Source of the DNA: AP-15 sp963814805
Lineage (GTDB): Bacteria > Pseudomonadota > Alphaproteobacteria > ATCC43930 > CGMCC-115725
DNA length: 64,000 nt
Direction of reading: 5' to 3'
NCBI GenBank assembly: GCA_963814805.1
Contig: CAWFER010000016.1
Coordinates: forward strand, 1-64,000
Shown here piece after piece: positions 25,163-36,070 of this stretch. Under the pieces are notes generated by a model that had not been told where the DNA came from, searched no databases, and worked only from the letters and a program-made list of their open reading frames with translations. How positions within the stretch are numbered: the stretch's first letter is position 1; each line of letters begins with the position of its first letter. The translations under genes were made by a program, and so were the position numbers.

Positions 25163-25651
25163 CTAGAGGATGACGATTGGCCAGATCAGGGCGTATAACG
25201 CCTGAAATACAACGTAGAGCAGCCAGTCGGAAAAGTACGGTATGCGAAAGGCGACTACTACCCCGCCGATAAAGTAGACTAAAGCGCCCGCCGCATAGAT
25301 GACCTTGATCTTTTTCCAAACGGTTGCCCGCCGAATGGCCGCCCGACTGAGCGGGAAAAAACGCGATGGCGGTGCCCGCCGTGGCGCCTGCGCCTGTTGT
25401 TGGCGTGCCCGGACCTGCTGCGCCCGTGCCCGGAGCTGCCACAACGCCTGCGCTTCCGCCATCTCCGAGCCTTGTGAGATCGTCGCTTGCAGCCTGTCGC
25501 CGGATTTCGGCGACGAAATCGCGGGCAGCGGCGGCAGCGTCGGCTCGGCCATCGGCGACAGCTCGGGCGGCGGTGGGGGCGCCGGTGGACGAGCTTTCTT
25601 CGTTGCCCTCCTCAGGCTCCCGATCAAGTAGCCGTAGATCGACCAGCACAT
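25163..25651 (-). CDS. small membrane protein of unknown function
   Basis: 162 residues. A proline-rich stretch ('ARPPAPPPPPELSPMAEPTL') and a glutamine/arginine-rich helix precede two hydrophobic segments near the C-terminus ('VIYAAGALVYFIGGVVVAF' and 'WLLYVVFQALYALIWPIVIL'). Not recognised. Part of the leftward cargo cluster of element B. Confidence 0.5.
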   Translation of the reverse strand: MCWSIYGYLIGSLRRATKKARPPAPPPPPELSPMAEPTLPPLPAISSPKSGDRLQATISQGSEMAEAQALWQLRARAQQVRARQQQAQAPRRAPPSRFFPLSRAAIRRATVWKKIKVIYAAGALVYFIGGVVVAFRIPYFSDWLLYVVFQALYALIWPIVIL

Positions 25652-25900
25652 CTCGCCCCCGTGTTTCGCCCCGTCCGGCTGGTGCCGGGCGGTTAGCTAC
25701 GCGCGAACACGGGAACGCACGCCCCACGTATTTCCCAGATGTCGGGAGCGACCCGGCACCCTTTTGAGGGGTGTTTTATTCCGTGGGCCGCCCGACTGAG
25801 CGGGAGACCCGTGTTCGCGCGCAGATTGCGCAGCGCTGCGGTCAGCTACGTCCGCAGCGATCCGCCATTATGGCACGGCCGGCCGAAACCGGAAGGGCGA

Positions 25901-26188
25901 TCAGCCGCCCGGCCTGGTGCGCATCGCCGAGCCGCGGGCAGCGAGCTGGACAATCGAGCTGGTCACCGCATCTCGATCGCCGCGGTCTTCGGGATCGAGC
26001 CAGCCGAGTTCGATCAGGGACCGCACGGCATCGGCGCCGATCACGAAATCGACCGCGATGGCGCCTTGTCGTTTCAGCGAGCGATGGCGGCGCATGCGCG
26101 TGGCGCCGGGCGTCGGCGGGTCCGGCGAAACCTTAGCTTTTATCAACCGAGCGTGACGCGTCACCGAGGCCTCGGCAGCGGTCCGCAA
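25901..26188 (-). CDS. small phage-island protein with RMRRHR motif
   Basis: 95 residues. 'ATRMRRHRSLKRQGAIAVDF' followed by 'DAVRSLIELGWLDPEDRGDR' resembles small basic proteins common next to primase or terminase genes in alphaproteobacterial islands (family known to me by pattern only). The N-terminal basic part suggests DNA or RNA binding, and 'SLIELGWL' looks like a short ribbon-helix element. Confidence 0.5.
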   Translation of the reverse strand: MRTAAEASVTRHARLIKAKVSPDPPTPGATRMRRHRSLKRQGAIAVDFVIGADAVRSLIELGWLDPEDRGDRDAVTSSIVQLAARGSAMRTRPGG

Positions 26189-26239
26189 TGCGCGCTCGAC
26201 GATCTGCGGCTGAGGTTCGATGGCCGGCCCGCTGCCGCA

Positions 26240-26488
26240 TTACCCAGCCGTTTTGAGCAGCAATTTCATCGTACCTAACAGGCCCGCGATATCTCGCCGC
26301 CGGGCGATTGCCTCGGCGGTATAGCACCCGTGCTTCAGCGCGTTCCTATTCCCCCTCGGCGCTCCCGGAGACGACCCGCCGTGCATGCGGCAGCGGCCGT
26401 TCGCCATCGCCGGCGATCGGCACGGGCGACCGCGCCGGGTCCGCGCTCGGCATCGCCGGCTCCGGTGCATGGGCAATTTGCCTTGCAT
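26240..26488 (-). CDS. small HGG-motif island protein
   Basis: 82 residues. 'CRMHGGSSPGAPRGNRNALK' and 'HGCYTAEAIARRRDIAGLL' match the widespread 'HGG-x-S-x-GAPxGNxNALKHG-x-YT' protein of prophages and islands. The N-terminal cysteine/arginine cluster ('RCRARTRRGRPCRSP') may bind metal or nucleic acid. Its 5' part overlaps the 3' part of the next upstream gene by 143 bases in another frame. Confidence 0.65.
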   Translation of the reverse strand: MQGKLPMHRSRRCRARTRRGRPCRSPAMANGRCRMHGGSSPGAPRGNRNALKHGCYTAEAIARRRDIAGLLGTMKLLLKTAG

Positions 26489-27026
26489 GGGGTTGTTCCT
26501 CCGATTGCACGCGATCCCCTCCCCCCGTCGCGGTTACCGCTCCGACCACCGCCTGTCCGCCCGAATGGACATGCACATGCTCGACTCGGACGGTCTGCTG
26601 CCCTTTGCCGCGATGGCGATTGAGCGCGTCGAGAAGGACACCAAAGCTCCGGGAAAGCTTATTGGCTTGGCTCAGGTTCTCGCACCGGCCCTCGAAAGTC
26701 TGCTCGCCGATCATCGCCCGGCGATAGCATTCCATTGCCGCGCTGTGGGCGGCGATCAGTTGCGCCGCGATCATGCCTTCGATTTCGTCCGTAGGTGCGA
26801 TCCCGATCAGCGCGGAAACAGCGGCCGATACCTGCTGCTGTCGGCCGTCGCCATCGGAATTCTTGAGCCACAGCGCCTCGATGGTGTCCTTCGCGATGCG
26901 GACATTCCAGTCATCCGATCGTGAACCACCGAGTTTCCTCAGCCGGCCCGGCTGGCGCGCGGGATCGAACAAGTCGAGGTAACGTTTGATGGTCTCTGCG
27001 TCCGGGACGACCTTTCGCCGGCTCAC
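26346..27026 (-). CDS. conserved island protein, overlapping the HGG gene
   Basis: 226 residues from GTG 27026, two bases after the stop of the TubC-like gene. The conserved core is 'EIEGMIAAQLIAAHSAAMEC', 'RRAMIGEQTFEGRCENLSQA', 'NKLSRSFGVLLDALNRHRGK' and 'VRVEHVHVHSGGQAVVG'. This core recurs in alphaproteobacterial islands with no assigned function. The C-terminal roughly 47 residues, rich in Pro, Ala and Arg, are encoded across the start of the HGG gene, a real dual-frame overlap. Confidence 0.65.
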   Translation of the reverse strand: MSRRKVVPDAETIKRYLDLFDPARQPGRLRKLGGSRSDDWNVRIAKDTIEALWLKNSDGDGRQQQVSAAVSALIGIAPTDEIEGMIAAQLIAAHSAAMECYRRAMIGEQTFEGRCENLSQANKLSRSFGVLLDALNRHRGKGQQTVRVEHVHVHSGGQAVVGAVTATGGGDRVQSEEQPHARQIAHAPEPAMPSADPARSPVPIAGDGERPLPHARRVVSGSAEGE

Positions 27027-27028
27027 CC

Positions 27029-27598
27029 TCAAATCTCCCACGCCAGCACGCGGCCGGGCTCGGCCGGCTTGCGGCGCCAGGTCTGCCGCGCGCCGGTGCG
27101 GGTCTCTATCGTCGCCGTGTTCTCCGACAGCGCAACCAGCCGATCGCCGTTGAGCAGCCACAACAGCCCGGCGCGATCGATCCGGGCGAACGGCCGGTCC
27201 CGATCACCGCCGAACAGGTCGGCCGCCGTCCAGCCGAGCGCCGCGGCGACGGCGCAAAACGGGCTATCGAGAAACAGCCGCACGTCGGCAACAAAACGCT
27301 GCCAACGCGACGGCGGCACGTCGCCCGGCGGCCGGGCGGGATCGAGCATTGCGAAGCCCTCGGCCCAAGCGAGCGGGATCGCGCTGTCGCGCCGGCCATT
27401 CGCGGTGCGCTTCGGCTCAGCCGAGGTCCAGGTTGCCCGAGCCGCGATTTCCGCCAGCAGCGCCGGCTTGGCATCCCGAACGCGGGCGACAAGATCGGGC
27501 GGCAACGGTTGTGGTGCCGACAGTCGCAGCCGATCGCCGCGGGCTTCGATCTGGCCGCCGGCTTCGGCAATCTCGGCGAGAAGTGCGCGCGGCGTCAT
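27029..27598 (-). CDS. TubC N-terminal docking-domain-like protein
   Basis: 189 residues. The first 50 ('MTPRALLAEIAEAGGQIEAR', 'GDRLRLSAPQPLPPDLVARV') fold like TubC docking domains, here in the island context where they follow DUF3631 helicases. The C-terminal part has 'FCAVAAALGWTAADLFGGDR' and 'GLLWLLNGDRLVALSENTAT'. Probably part of the replication module; function unknown. ATGA overlap with the 27595 reading frame. Confidence 0.6.
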   Translation of the reverse strand: MTPRALLAEIAEAGGQIEARGDRLRLSAPQPLPPDLVARVRDAKPALLAEIAARATWTSAEPKRTANGRRDSAIPLAWAEGFAMLDPARPPGDVPPSRWQRFVADVRLFLDSPFCAVAAALGWTAADLFGGDRDRPFARIDRAGLLWLLNGDRLVALSENTATIETRTGARQTWRRKPAEPGRVLAWEI

Positions 27599-27873
27599 AG
27601 CTCAACCTCCCACTGATCGCCGTGGCACTCTTTGTTCCCGTCCGTCCCCGCGTTTCTAACGGTCACACGGTCACGACCCGCAGAAATGCTGACGTTCTGG
27701 TCTTTTCGATCGGTCACAGCCGGATCGAGTGTGACCGATCCATTTCCGCTAAAAGCTGCGGAATCCGCCGCGTGTGACCGTGTGACCGATGGAGTGGGAG
27801 GTAGGTAGCGGGACCATGCATCCGCCAGGTCCGCGGCTCGGTATCCCTTGCCGGTTGTGGCACCTCGCCTCAC
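27595..27873 (-). pseudogene. C-terminal part of the DUF3631 helicase, separated by an in-frame TAA
   Basis: The frame is identical to that of the helicase at 27877, and only a TAA codon and two residues separate them. The sequence 'GATTGKGYRAADLADAWSRY' is the usual continuation of DUF3631 proteins after 'LRPLGI'. The rest is low-complexity and contains recurrent V-T dipeptides that arise from the GTGTGACCG repeats. A GTG could start it as a separate peptide. It is coupled to the TubC-like gene. Confidence 0.65.
27660..27788. repeat. GTGTGACCG repeats in both orientations inside the helicase 3' region
   Basis: CGGTCACAC at 27660, a shortened CGGTCAC copy at 27668, and CGGTCACA at 27711 are on one strand. 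GTGTGACCG at 27729, 27772 and 27780 is on the other. Three copies face each way. They are embedded in coding sequence of the helicase tail. The arrangement parallels the inverted short-motif blocks of element A. Confidence 0.75.
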
Positions 27874-27876
27874 GGT

Positions 27877-29130
27877 TTAATTCGTCGTGATCCCCAGCGG
27901 CCGCAGCAGCGCCGCCATCTGGCGCGCCGTGATCGGCCGGCCGTCGCGATGCTCCGGCCAGGGACGATCCTCGCGGCCGTGCAGCCGATCGAGGATCTCG
28001 GCCGTGTAGAGCACGCCGCCCGGTTCGTCGGCGAACATCCCGTGCAAATCGGCTAACAGCATCGTCCGTACCGTCTCCGCGTCGTCTGCGCCATCTCGAG
28101 CAAGCGTGACGGCAGCGGAACGCGCGCGCGCGGGCCAGCCGCCACCGGCGGCATCGGCGATGGCAAGTAGGGCCCGCCAATTGTCAGCCGCCCGGTCGTG
28201 CAGCTCTGCCGGAACATCGGGATCGGTCGCCGCCAAGCCGGTGACATGATCAGCAGCCCAGCGCGCGGCGCCACGGGCGAGCGGCGTCAGCTCGGCGAGA
28301 CGATCGAGCCGCAACCGCTCCACCGCTTCATCCGGCCGCCGTCGTCGCATCGCGACCTTGATGGCGCGATCCTCGATCGTACCGGGCAGCCGGCCGATCG
28401 CGGCCAGCGCCATCGCTCCCCAGCAGTCGTAGTCGTGCACCTCCCACCCGTCGGGTGATCGTGTCGTCTCGACGCATCGCAGCACGGTTGCGGTCGCGCG
28501 GCAGTGCCCGGCGTTGATCACGCCGCGCATTTCTTCGGCATCGCTGAGAAAACTGTCGGCCTCATCAATCAGCAGAGTGGGGCGCTTCGCCTCGATGATC
28601 CGGAATATCGTTGCAGTGGTCATGTTCGCGGTAGCCAGCGGCCGGGCCGTGAGCGCGCCGAGCACCGTCAACAGCGTTGTCTTGCCGCACCGCTTTTCCG
28701 GGCTGGTGATTGCCAGCCGCGGCGAGACATAGGCCGCGTTGATCGCGTGGGTATGCACAACCCACAGCGCCGTCGCGTCGGCAGCGGCTTGGTCAAGCAC
28801 GATGTAACGGCGGATAGTCTGCGCCAAGTCGTTGAGCAGCGCCGCGCCGTCCACCGGCTCCGGCCACGGCTCAACGTCGGCGAGCCTGAGGGATCGATCC
28901 TCCCCGCCTTTGTCGCCGGCTGCATTGCCCGCCCCGCGGGCGCGTTCAACGTCGCTGTCGAGCGTACCGACGCGCACCTCAAGCCGCGCCGCCTCGGTCT
29001 TACGGCAGCGGTCATATTCGTACGGCGGGAAGGTGGCGAGCCGGAGCACCTCGCCTTGGTAATCGGGCGCCACGTTCTCGGCCATCTCTATGATCCGGCG
29101 AACCTCGGCGGCGCCGTCATGCGGCGACAT
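27877..29130 (-). CDS. DUF3631 replicative helicase/ATPase, truncated by TAA
   Basis: 417 residues from ATG 29130. Walker A is in 'LAITSPEKRCGKTTLLTVLG', Walker B in 'RPTLLIDEADSFLSDAEEMR', and the DUF3631 features 'CWGAMALAAIGRLPGTIEDR' and 'RAIKVAMRRRRPDEAVERLR' follow. The C-terminal 'GREDRPWPEHRDGRPITARQ' and 'MAALLRPLGITTN' end at TAA. It partners the Toprim primase, whose stop it overlaps by 14 bases, to form the replication unit of the island. The ATPase core is complete; only the tail is cut off. Confidence 0.8.
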   Translation of the reverse strand: MSPHDGAAEVRRIIEMAENVAPDYQGEVLRLATFPPYEYDRCRKTEAARLEVRVGTLDSDVERARGAGNAAGDKGGEDRSLRLADVEPWPEPVDGAALLNDLAQTIRRYIVLDQAAADATALWVVHTHAINAAYVSPRLAITSPEKRCGKTTLLTVLGALTARPLATANMTTATIFRIIEAKRPTLLIDEADSFLSDAEEMRGVINAGHCRATATVLRCVETTRSPDGWEVHDYDCWGAMALAAIGRLPGTIEDRAIKVAMRRRRPDEAVERLRLDRLAELTPLARGAARWAADHVTGLAATDPDVPAELHDRAADNWRALLAIADAAGGGWPARARSAAVTLARDGADDAETVRTMLLADLHGMFADEPGGVLYTAEILDRLHGREDRPWPEHRDGRPITARQMAALLRPLGITTN

Positions 29131-30013
29131 CGCACGCCTCCGTGACGCGGCCATAGGCGCGGCCCGCGAGCACGTCGTTGAAGTCGCTGCCCAGCTCGGG
29201 CGGGATCGCGATACGCACCCGCCTTCCCTCGGCGATCCAGCGCGTCGCCGCAATCCGTGCCGCTCGCTCACCGGCGCCGGAGCGGTCGTGGTCGGCCAGG
29301 ATGACGATCTCCTGCGAGACCGGCGGCAGCACCAGCGCGGCCATGCCCGAGGTCGACAGCGCCGCCCATGCCGGCTGTGCCGTCGCCTGCATCGCGGCCA
29401 GGCAGGTTTCGATGCCCTCGCCGATCAGCAACGTTTCGCCCGCTGGCGCGAGCCTCACCGCGCCGCCGGCAGCGCGGCCGAGCATGGCGCGGTCGCGGCG
29501 CCGCCATATCCCGGCCGCATCGCGGTCGAGCCAGGTTCGGGAAATGCCGATCAGCTCGCCGTCGAGGCTGTCGATCCGGGCGACCATTGCCGGCCCGCGG
29601 GTGCCGTCCAGGCGCCGCAGCGCAGGCACCCAGCCCAGCGACGGCGGCGGGGCGATGGTGATGCCGCGGCCGGAGAGATAGGCGGCCACCGGGCTTCCGC
29701 ATGCGTCTCTCGCGGTATCCCAAATGCGCCGCGCCGCCTCGATCCGGTGGGCTCGATCCCCGGTTGGGTCTGTTCCACGTGGAATCGGGCGGTTGGATGC
29801 GGAGGGACCGCCGCCGCTTAACCCGCGGCGGCGCAGCTCGGCCAGGATGTCGGCACGTTCGCAGCCAGCCCAGCACCGGACGATCAGCTCGCGCTCGCCG
29901 TCGCGAACCGCCAGCGTAGCGCCACGACTGCCGTGCACCGGGCAGCGACAGCGCCACCACTCCCCGGAGCGATGAGCGCCGCCGAGCCGCGCGGCGATCT
30001 CGGCCGCGGTCAT
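29117..30013 (-). CDS. Toprim-domain primase with CHC2-like zinc finger
   Basis: 298 residues from ATG 30013. The N-terminal zinc finger is 'WWRCRCPVHGSRGATLAVRD' with 'IVRCWAGCERADILAELRRR'. The Toprim domain has 'AGETLLIGEGIETCLAAMQA' (catalytic Glu) and 'EIVILADHDRSGAGERAARI' (DxD). It would prime replication of element B. ATGA overlap with the upstream HTH gene. Confidence 0.85.
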   Translation of the reverse strand: MTAAEIAARLGGAHRSGEWWRCRCPVHGSRGATLAVRDGERELIVRCWAGCERADILAELRRRGLSGGGPSASNRPIPRGTDPTGDRAHRIEAARRIWDTARDACGSPVAAYLSGRGITIAPPPSLGWVPALRRLDGTRGPAMVARIDSLDGELIGISRTWLDRDAAGIWRRRDRAMLGRAAGGAVRLAPAGETLLIGEGIETCLAAMQATAQPAWAALSTSGMAALVLPPVSQEIVILADHDRSGAGERAARIAATRWIAEGRRVRIAIPPELGSDFNDVLAGRAYGRVTEACDVAA

Positions 30014-30274
30014 TTTGAAGCAGGCTCGCTGGTCGAGCGACGGGTCGGCAGTGCCGTGAGCCAGGCCGCCACGTCGCTTTCGCGGTAGCGGACCAGTCGG
30101 CCGAACTCGAACCCAAGGAATGCCTATTCCGACGACGCGATCTTTTTGCAGCGTGCTGCGTGCGCGGCCGGTGATTTTGGCCACCGCGTAATCATCGAGC
30201 AGCCAATCCACCGTGCCGGCGAGTGTGATCTGCGCACCGCCGTCGTGGCCAAGGCCGCTTGAATGATGTGACAT
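30010..30274 (-). CDS. AlpA-like HTH regulator (frameshifted near 30100)
   Basis: Begins at ATG 30274 (MSHHSSGLGHDGG). 'WLLDDYAVAKITGRARSTLQ' then 'KDRVVGIGIPWVRV' gives the first half of an AlpA/excisionase helix-turn-helix. After one extra base the frame continues 'GRLVRYRESDVAAWLTALPT' and 'RRSTSEPASK', the typical second half. The corrected protein has about 87 residues. It precedes the primase with an ATGA overlap, so it probably controls the replication operon. Confidence 0.65.
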
Positions 30275-30389
30275 GAGCCACCTCGTTGCATGGCGCCGGC
30301 AGTGGCGCGCCGCAATAGATGGCAAGGTCCGAATGCCCGATATAGCCGCCCAATATCCGGTCGATGTTGATAATTTCGGGCGTCCGGAA

Positions 30390-31076
30390 TTAGGGGGGCG
30401 CGTCGGCCGCCAATTGCCGAAGCAGAGCCGACAGCCTGTTGCTCAATGCTTTTCGCGTGGCGGGCGGCGCATGGGGATGATTTGCCGTACACCACTCGAT
30501 CAGCACGCGCGCCCATTCGCTCGGGCTCTCCCGGCCGTTGGAAGCGTTCGGGTGTCGTTCGCCCGCGGCATAGCGGCGTCGGCACTCGCACTCGACCAGA
30601 TGCCAGCTCGTAGGCCTTCCGGCCACACCCGTCCGGTAGATCGGCTCGGCCGCGCGCGCCGGTACTTCGGGTCCGCGGAATTCCGACGCGTCGCTTGGGG
30701 ATTGCCCGACTGCCGGGCCGCGTTTGAAGCGCGCGGTGAAGGCCTGCTCAAATCTAGCCTCGTCAACGCGGTCGCTGTCGAGGTCGAAGCCGCGGTTTTC
30801 GAGCCAGTCGAACACTGCCTCGTATTGCGCTTCCATCCAATCGCGGCGGTCGCGGGAGCGATCCGCCTCGGCCATCAGCGCCGGGGCGCCCGGCACCTCA
30901 GCCCATTGCCGCCGGCCTACCACGTACGATGTCGCCCCCGGCAGGATCGTGCAGCCGCGATCTCTTCGGGAACCATCGATATACCGCTCGATGAGCCAGC
31001 GTTCGCGCTCGCTCAACTCGCCAATCCAGTCCCCAGCATACAGGCCACGCCCGACGCGTTTGATCGCGTCGTCCAT
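30390..31076 (-). CDS. hypothetical protein, element B
   Basis: 228 residues from ATG 31076 (MDDAIKRVGRGLYAGDWIGE); TTG 31097 is possible. Not recognised. It has 'ERWLIERYIDGSRRDRGCTI' and a C-terminal 'SWHLVECECRRRYAAGERHP', with acidic and basic helices between. The early part resembles small island proteins that describe a fixed-length helix pair. Function unknown. Confidence 0.5.
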   Translation of the reverse strand: MDDAIKRVGRGLYAGDWIGELSERERWLIERYIDGSRRDRGCTILPGATSYVVGRRQWAEVPGAPALMAEADRSRDRRDWMEAQYEAVFDWLENRGFDLDSDRVDEARFEQAFTARFKRGPAVGQSPSDASEFRGPEVPARAAEPIYRTGVAGRPTSWHLVECECRRRYAAGERHPNASNGRESPSEWARVLIEWCTANHPHAPPATRKALSNRLSALLRQLAADAPP

Positions 31077-31133
31077 CGCAAGCGTGCCCTCGGACAATTT
31101 CCGTTCTCCCGAACCGCCCGGATCTCCGGCGGG

Positions 31134-31448
31134 TTACGCCGCCTGTAGCGTCGGGATTGCCTCGATTTCCGCCGCCTTCTCGCGGCGCAGCCGGTCGAGG
31201 TCATGGCGCGTTTGCAACGCGAGCCACAATTCAGGTCCGTTGCCGCAGAGCTTTCCGAGCCGCAGCGCCATTTCCGGCGACACGGATGCGCGCTCGGTGA
31301 GGATCGCATGCAGCGCTTGGCGAGACACGCCCAGAAGGTGGGCGATCTCGGCACGCGGCCGGCCGAGCGCCGGCAGGATTTCCTCGCGCAACAGCTCGCC
31401 CGGATGCATCGCGGGCAACCCGGTTCCGATCATCGGTTCGATCGTCAA
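31134..31448 (-). CDS. higA: HigA-family antitoxin
   Basis: 104 residues from TTG 31448, preceded by 'ggagg'; an ATG lies at 31433. 'IGTGLPAMHPGELLREEILP' opens the HigA HTH fold, and 'EIAHLLGVSRQALHAILTER' is the helix-turn-helix with 'SVSPEMALRLGKLCGNGPEL'. It neutralises HigB and represses the pair. TTG overlaps the toxin stop (TTGA), giving toxin-first order as usual for higBA. It sits at the right edge of element B next to the attachment site, a common place for stability modules. Confidence 0.9.
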   Translation of the reverse strand: MTIEPMIGTGLPAMHPGELLREEILPALGRPRAEIAHLLGVSRQALHAILTERASVSPEMALRLGKLCGNGPELWLALQTRHDLDRLRREKAAEIEAIPTLQAA

Positions 31449-31717
31449 TGGTAATCCTCCAAATCGACGGCGACGGCATCGGCGCCATCCCATGCGAAGG
31501 TGATGCGCCAATTGCCAGTAACTCGGATGGCCCAACGGGCTTCGCCTTGCAAAAGATGCCAGTAGAAGCCCGGCAGGTTCACGTGCTCCGGCCGGGTCGC
31601 GGCGTCGAGCGCGCGCAACATGCGTCCGACTCTCGCGACGTTCGGCACGCTCAACCCGCTCGTGTCGGCAGCCTCGAAATACCGCTTGAGCGCCCGGTTG
31701 CGGAAACTGCGTATCAC
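31445..31717 (-). CDS. higB: HigB/RelE-type toxin
   Basis: 90 residues from GTG 31717: 'VIRSFRNRALKRYFEAADTS', 'VGRMLRALDAATRPEHVNLP' and 'YWHLLQGEARWAIRVTGNWR', ending 'ITFAWDGADAVAVDLEDYH'. It is a ribosome-dependent mRNA interferase family member. Its full length and the 'GNWRITF' core are intact. It is transcribed with higA. Confidence 0.9.
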   Translation of the reverse strand: MIRSFRNRALKRYFEAADTSGLSVPNVARVGRMLRALDAATRPEHVNLPGFYWHLLQGEARWAIRVTGNWRITFAWDGADAVAVDLEDYH

Positions 31718-31942
31718 GGACGGAAACGTGATGCGGCAGACGGCAAACGTCAAGTGCCGCTTTACAAGCAAGCCCACCATGGCCGAAGCCGGCATCGCCC
31801 GAGGCGCAGAGCGTCGGCACGCCCTCCCGTCCCGGCCGTTCGCGCCACCGCACTTCGGACCGATTTCGCACCGCGGGATACCTTGGGGATACCTAGCGCG
31901 TTCTAGTCTTGGCGAGAATCGGATCTATCATATTGATTTGGT

Positions 31943-32018
<76 letters not shown>

Positions 32019-32073
32019 GGCGCGAGACGCGCTCTATAGCAAAGGGCCGAGGGGTTGTCGAGATCGGCGCCCC

Positions 32074-34827
<2,754 letters not shown>

Positions 34828-35065
34828 GGAAGCCTCAAAGAACGGAGGTGAATGGCTCGATATGTTCGCACTGCGACCCGCTGAGAGATAGGCGGACCAA
34901 CCCTGGCTGTCAATTCGCCAAGGCGCCGCGGCGGCTGCGCCGGCGCCCCCGGCTTGTACGCAGCTCGCCCACTCGCCCGCTTGTTCGCGTGGCGTCGATG
35001 TGCATTGATGGCCGGGTTCGGCCGCGCCAACGGCGCGGCTGCTGTGCTGCCGGGGGGTGGTTGAG

Positions 35066-36007
35066 ATGCTGTGGCGTTGGTCCTTTGCCGGGGTGTTCGG
35101 CCTGGCGCTGGCCGCAGCCGGCCTCGCTGCCGGGCCGGCGCGCGCGGCCGGGCCGGCGCCGGCTCCCGCTCCCGCCGCGGCGTCATCCGCCCCCGCCACG
35201 GCCCTGCCGCCAGCCGCGCCGGCGCCCGCTCTGCCGCCTCTGCCGCCGGCCAGCACTGTCGTCGCCCGCGTCAATGGCGTCGCGCTGCGTCTGGCCGACG
35301 TCGAGGCCGCGCAGCAGAGCCTGCCGGCCCAGCTGCAAAAGCTGCCGCTCCAGCAGATCTATCCGATTCTGCTCGGCCGTCTGGTCGACGGCGAACTGGT
35401 CGTCCAGGCCGGGCGCAAGGAGCACCTCGACCAGGACCCGGCGGTGCAGCGCCAGCTCCGTCTCTACCAGGACCACCTGATCCAACGGGCTTATGTCGAG
35501 CAGCTGATCAAAGCCGCGGTGACCGAAGACAGCCTCAAGGCGCGCTATCAGCAATTCCTGAAGCAAACGCCGGCGCGCGAGGAGGTGCACGCCCGACAAA
35601 TCCTGGTCAAGAGCGAGCCCGAGGCGAAGTCGATCATCGCCCAGCTCGACAAGGGGGCGGATTTCGCCACCCTCGCCAAGAAATATTCGACCGATTCGGG
35701 CGGCTCCTCCGGCGGGGACCTCGGCTACTTCACCCGCGATGAAATGGTGCCGGCCTTCACCGCGGCGGCCTTTGCCCTGCCGGTCGGCCATTACACCGAA
35801 ACCCCGGTCAAGACCGAGTTCGGCTGGCATGTGATCCTGGTCGAGGATCGCCGGGTCAAACAGCCGCCGAGTTTCGAGGAGGCGCAGGGCCAGATGCGCA
35901 GCCTGGTGATCCGCGACGCCATCCTGGCCAAGCTGAAGGAGCTGCGCAGCGGCGCCGCGATCGCCACCTTTGGGCTCGACGGGAAACCGCTGCCGGCGGC
36001 CCAATAG
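35066..36007 (+). CDS. periplasmic peptidyl-prolyl isomerase (PpiC/parvulin, SurA-like)
   Basis: 313 residues from ATG 35066; GTG 35057 is also possible. A signal peptide (MLWRWSFAGVFGLALAAAGL) is followed by an Ala/Pro-rich linker. The N-terminal chaperone helix region ('VVARVNGVALRLADVEAAQQ') leads to the parvulin domain 'EVHARQILVKSEPEAKSIIA', 'KYSTDSGGSSGGDLGYFTRD' and 'TPVKTEFGWHVILVEDRR'. It folds outer-membrane or exported proteins. It is divergent from secA, matching the alphaproteobacterial arrangement with argJ next. Confidence 0.9.
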   Translation: MLWRWSFAGVFGLALAAAGLAAGPARAAGPAPAPAPAAASSAPATALPPAAPAPALPPLPPASTVVARVNGVALRLADVEAAQQSLPAQLQKLPLQQIYPILLGRLVDGELVVQAGRKEHLDQDPAVQRQLRLYQDHLIQRAYVEQLIKAAVTEDSLKARYQQFLKQTPAREEVHARQILVKSEPEAKSIIAQLDKGADFATLAKKYSTDSGGSSGGDLGYFTRDEMVPAFTAAAFALPVGHYTETPVKTEFGWHVILVEDRRVKQPPSFEEAQGQMRSLVIRDAILAKLKELRSGAAIATFGLDGKPLPAAQ

Positions 36008-36070
36008 CCAGACCCGCAACATTAATCTGGCCCGCCACATCACCTGGCCCGATCGACAAAGAGGCAAAAG

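Larger units (their letters stand above)
21278..31942. mobile_element. integrative element B (10.7 kb) at tRNA-Lys
   Basis: Delimited by the repeat at 21278 and the intact tRNA-Lys at 31943. It has an intact tyrosine recombinase next to the left end. Leftward-reading genes follow: lipoprotein, membrane protein, HNH-like protein, small phage-island proteins, DUF3631 helicase, Toprim primase, HTH regulator, a hypothetical gene, and HigBA at the right edge. There are no packaging or tail genes, so it resembles a replicating genomic island or satellite rather than a phage. Confidence 0.82.

Noticed and set aside
34828..35274. N-terminal extension of SecA by 149 residues
   Set aside because: The extra sequence is Ala/Pro/Arg-rich, lies opposite the foldase gene, and ATG 34827 begins the standard SecA N-terminus.
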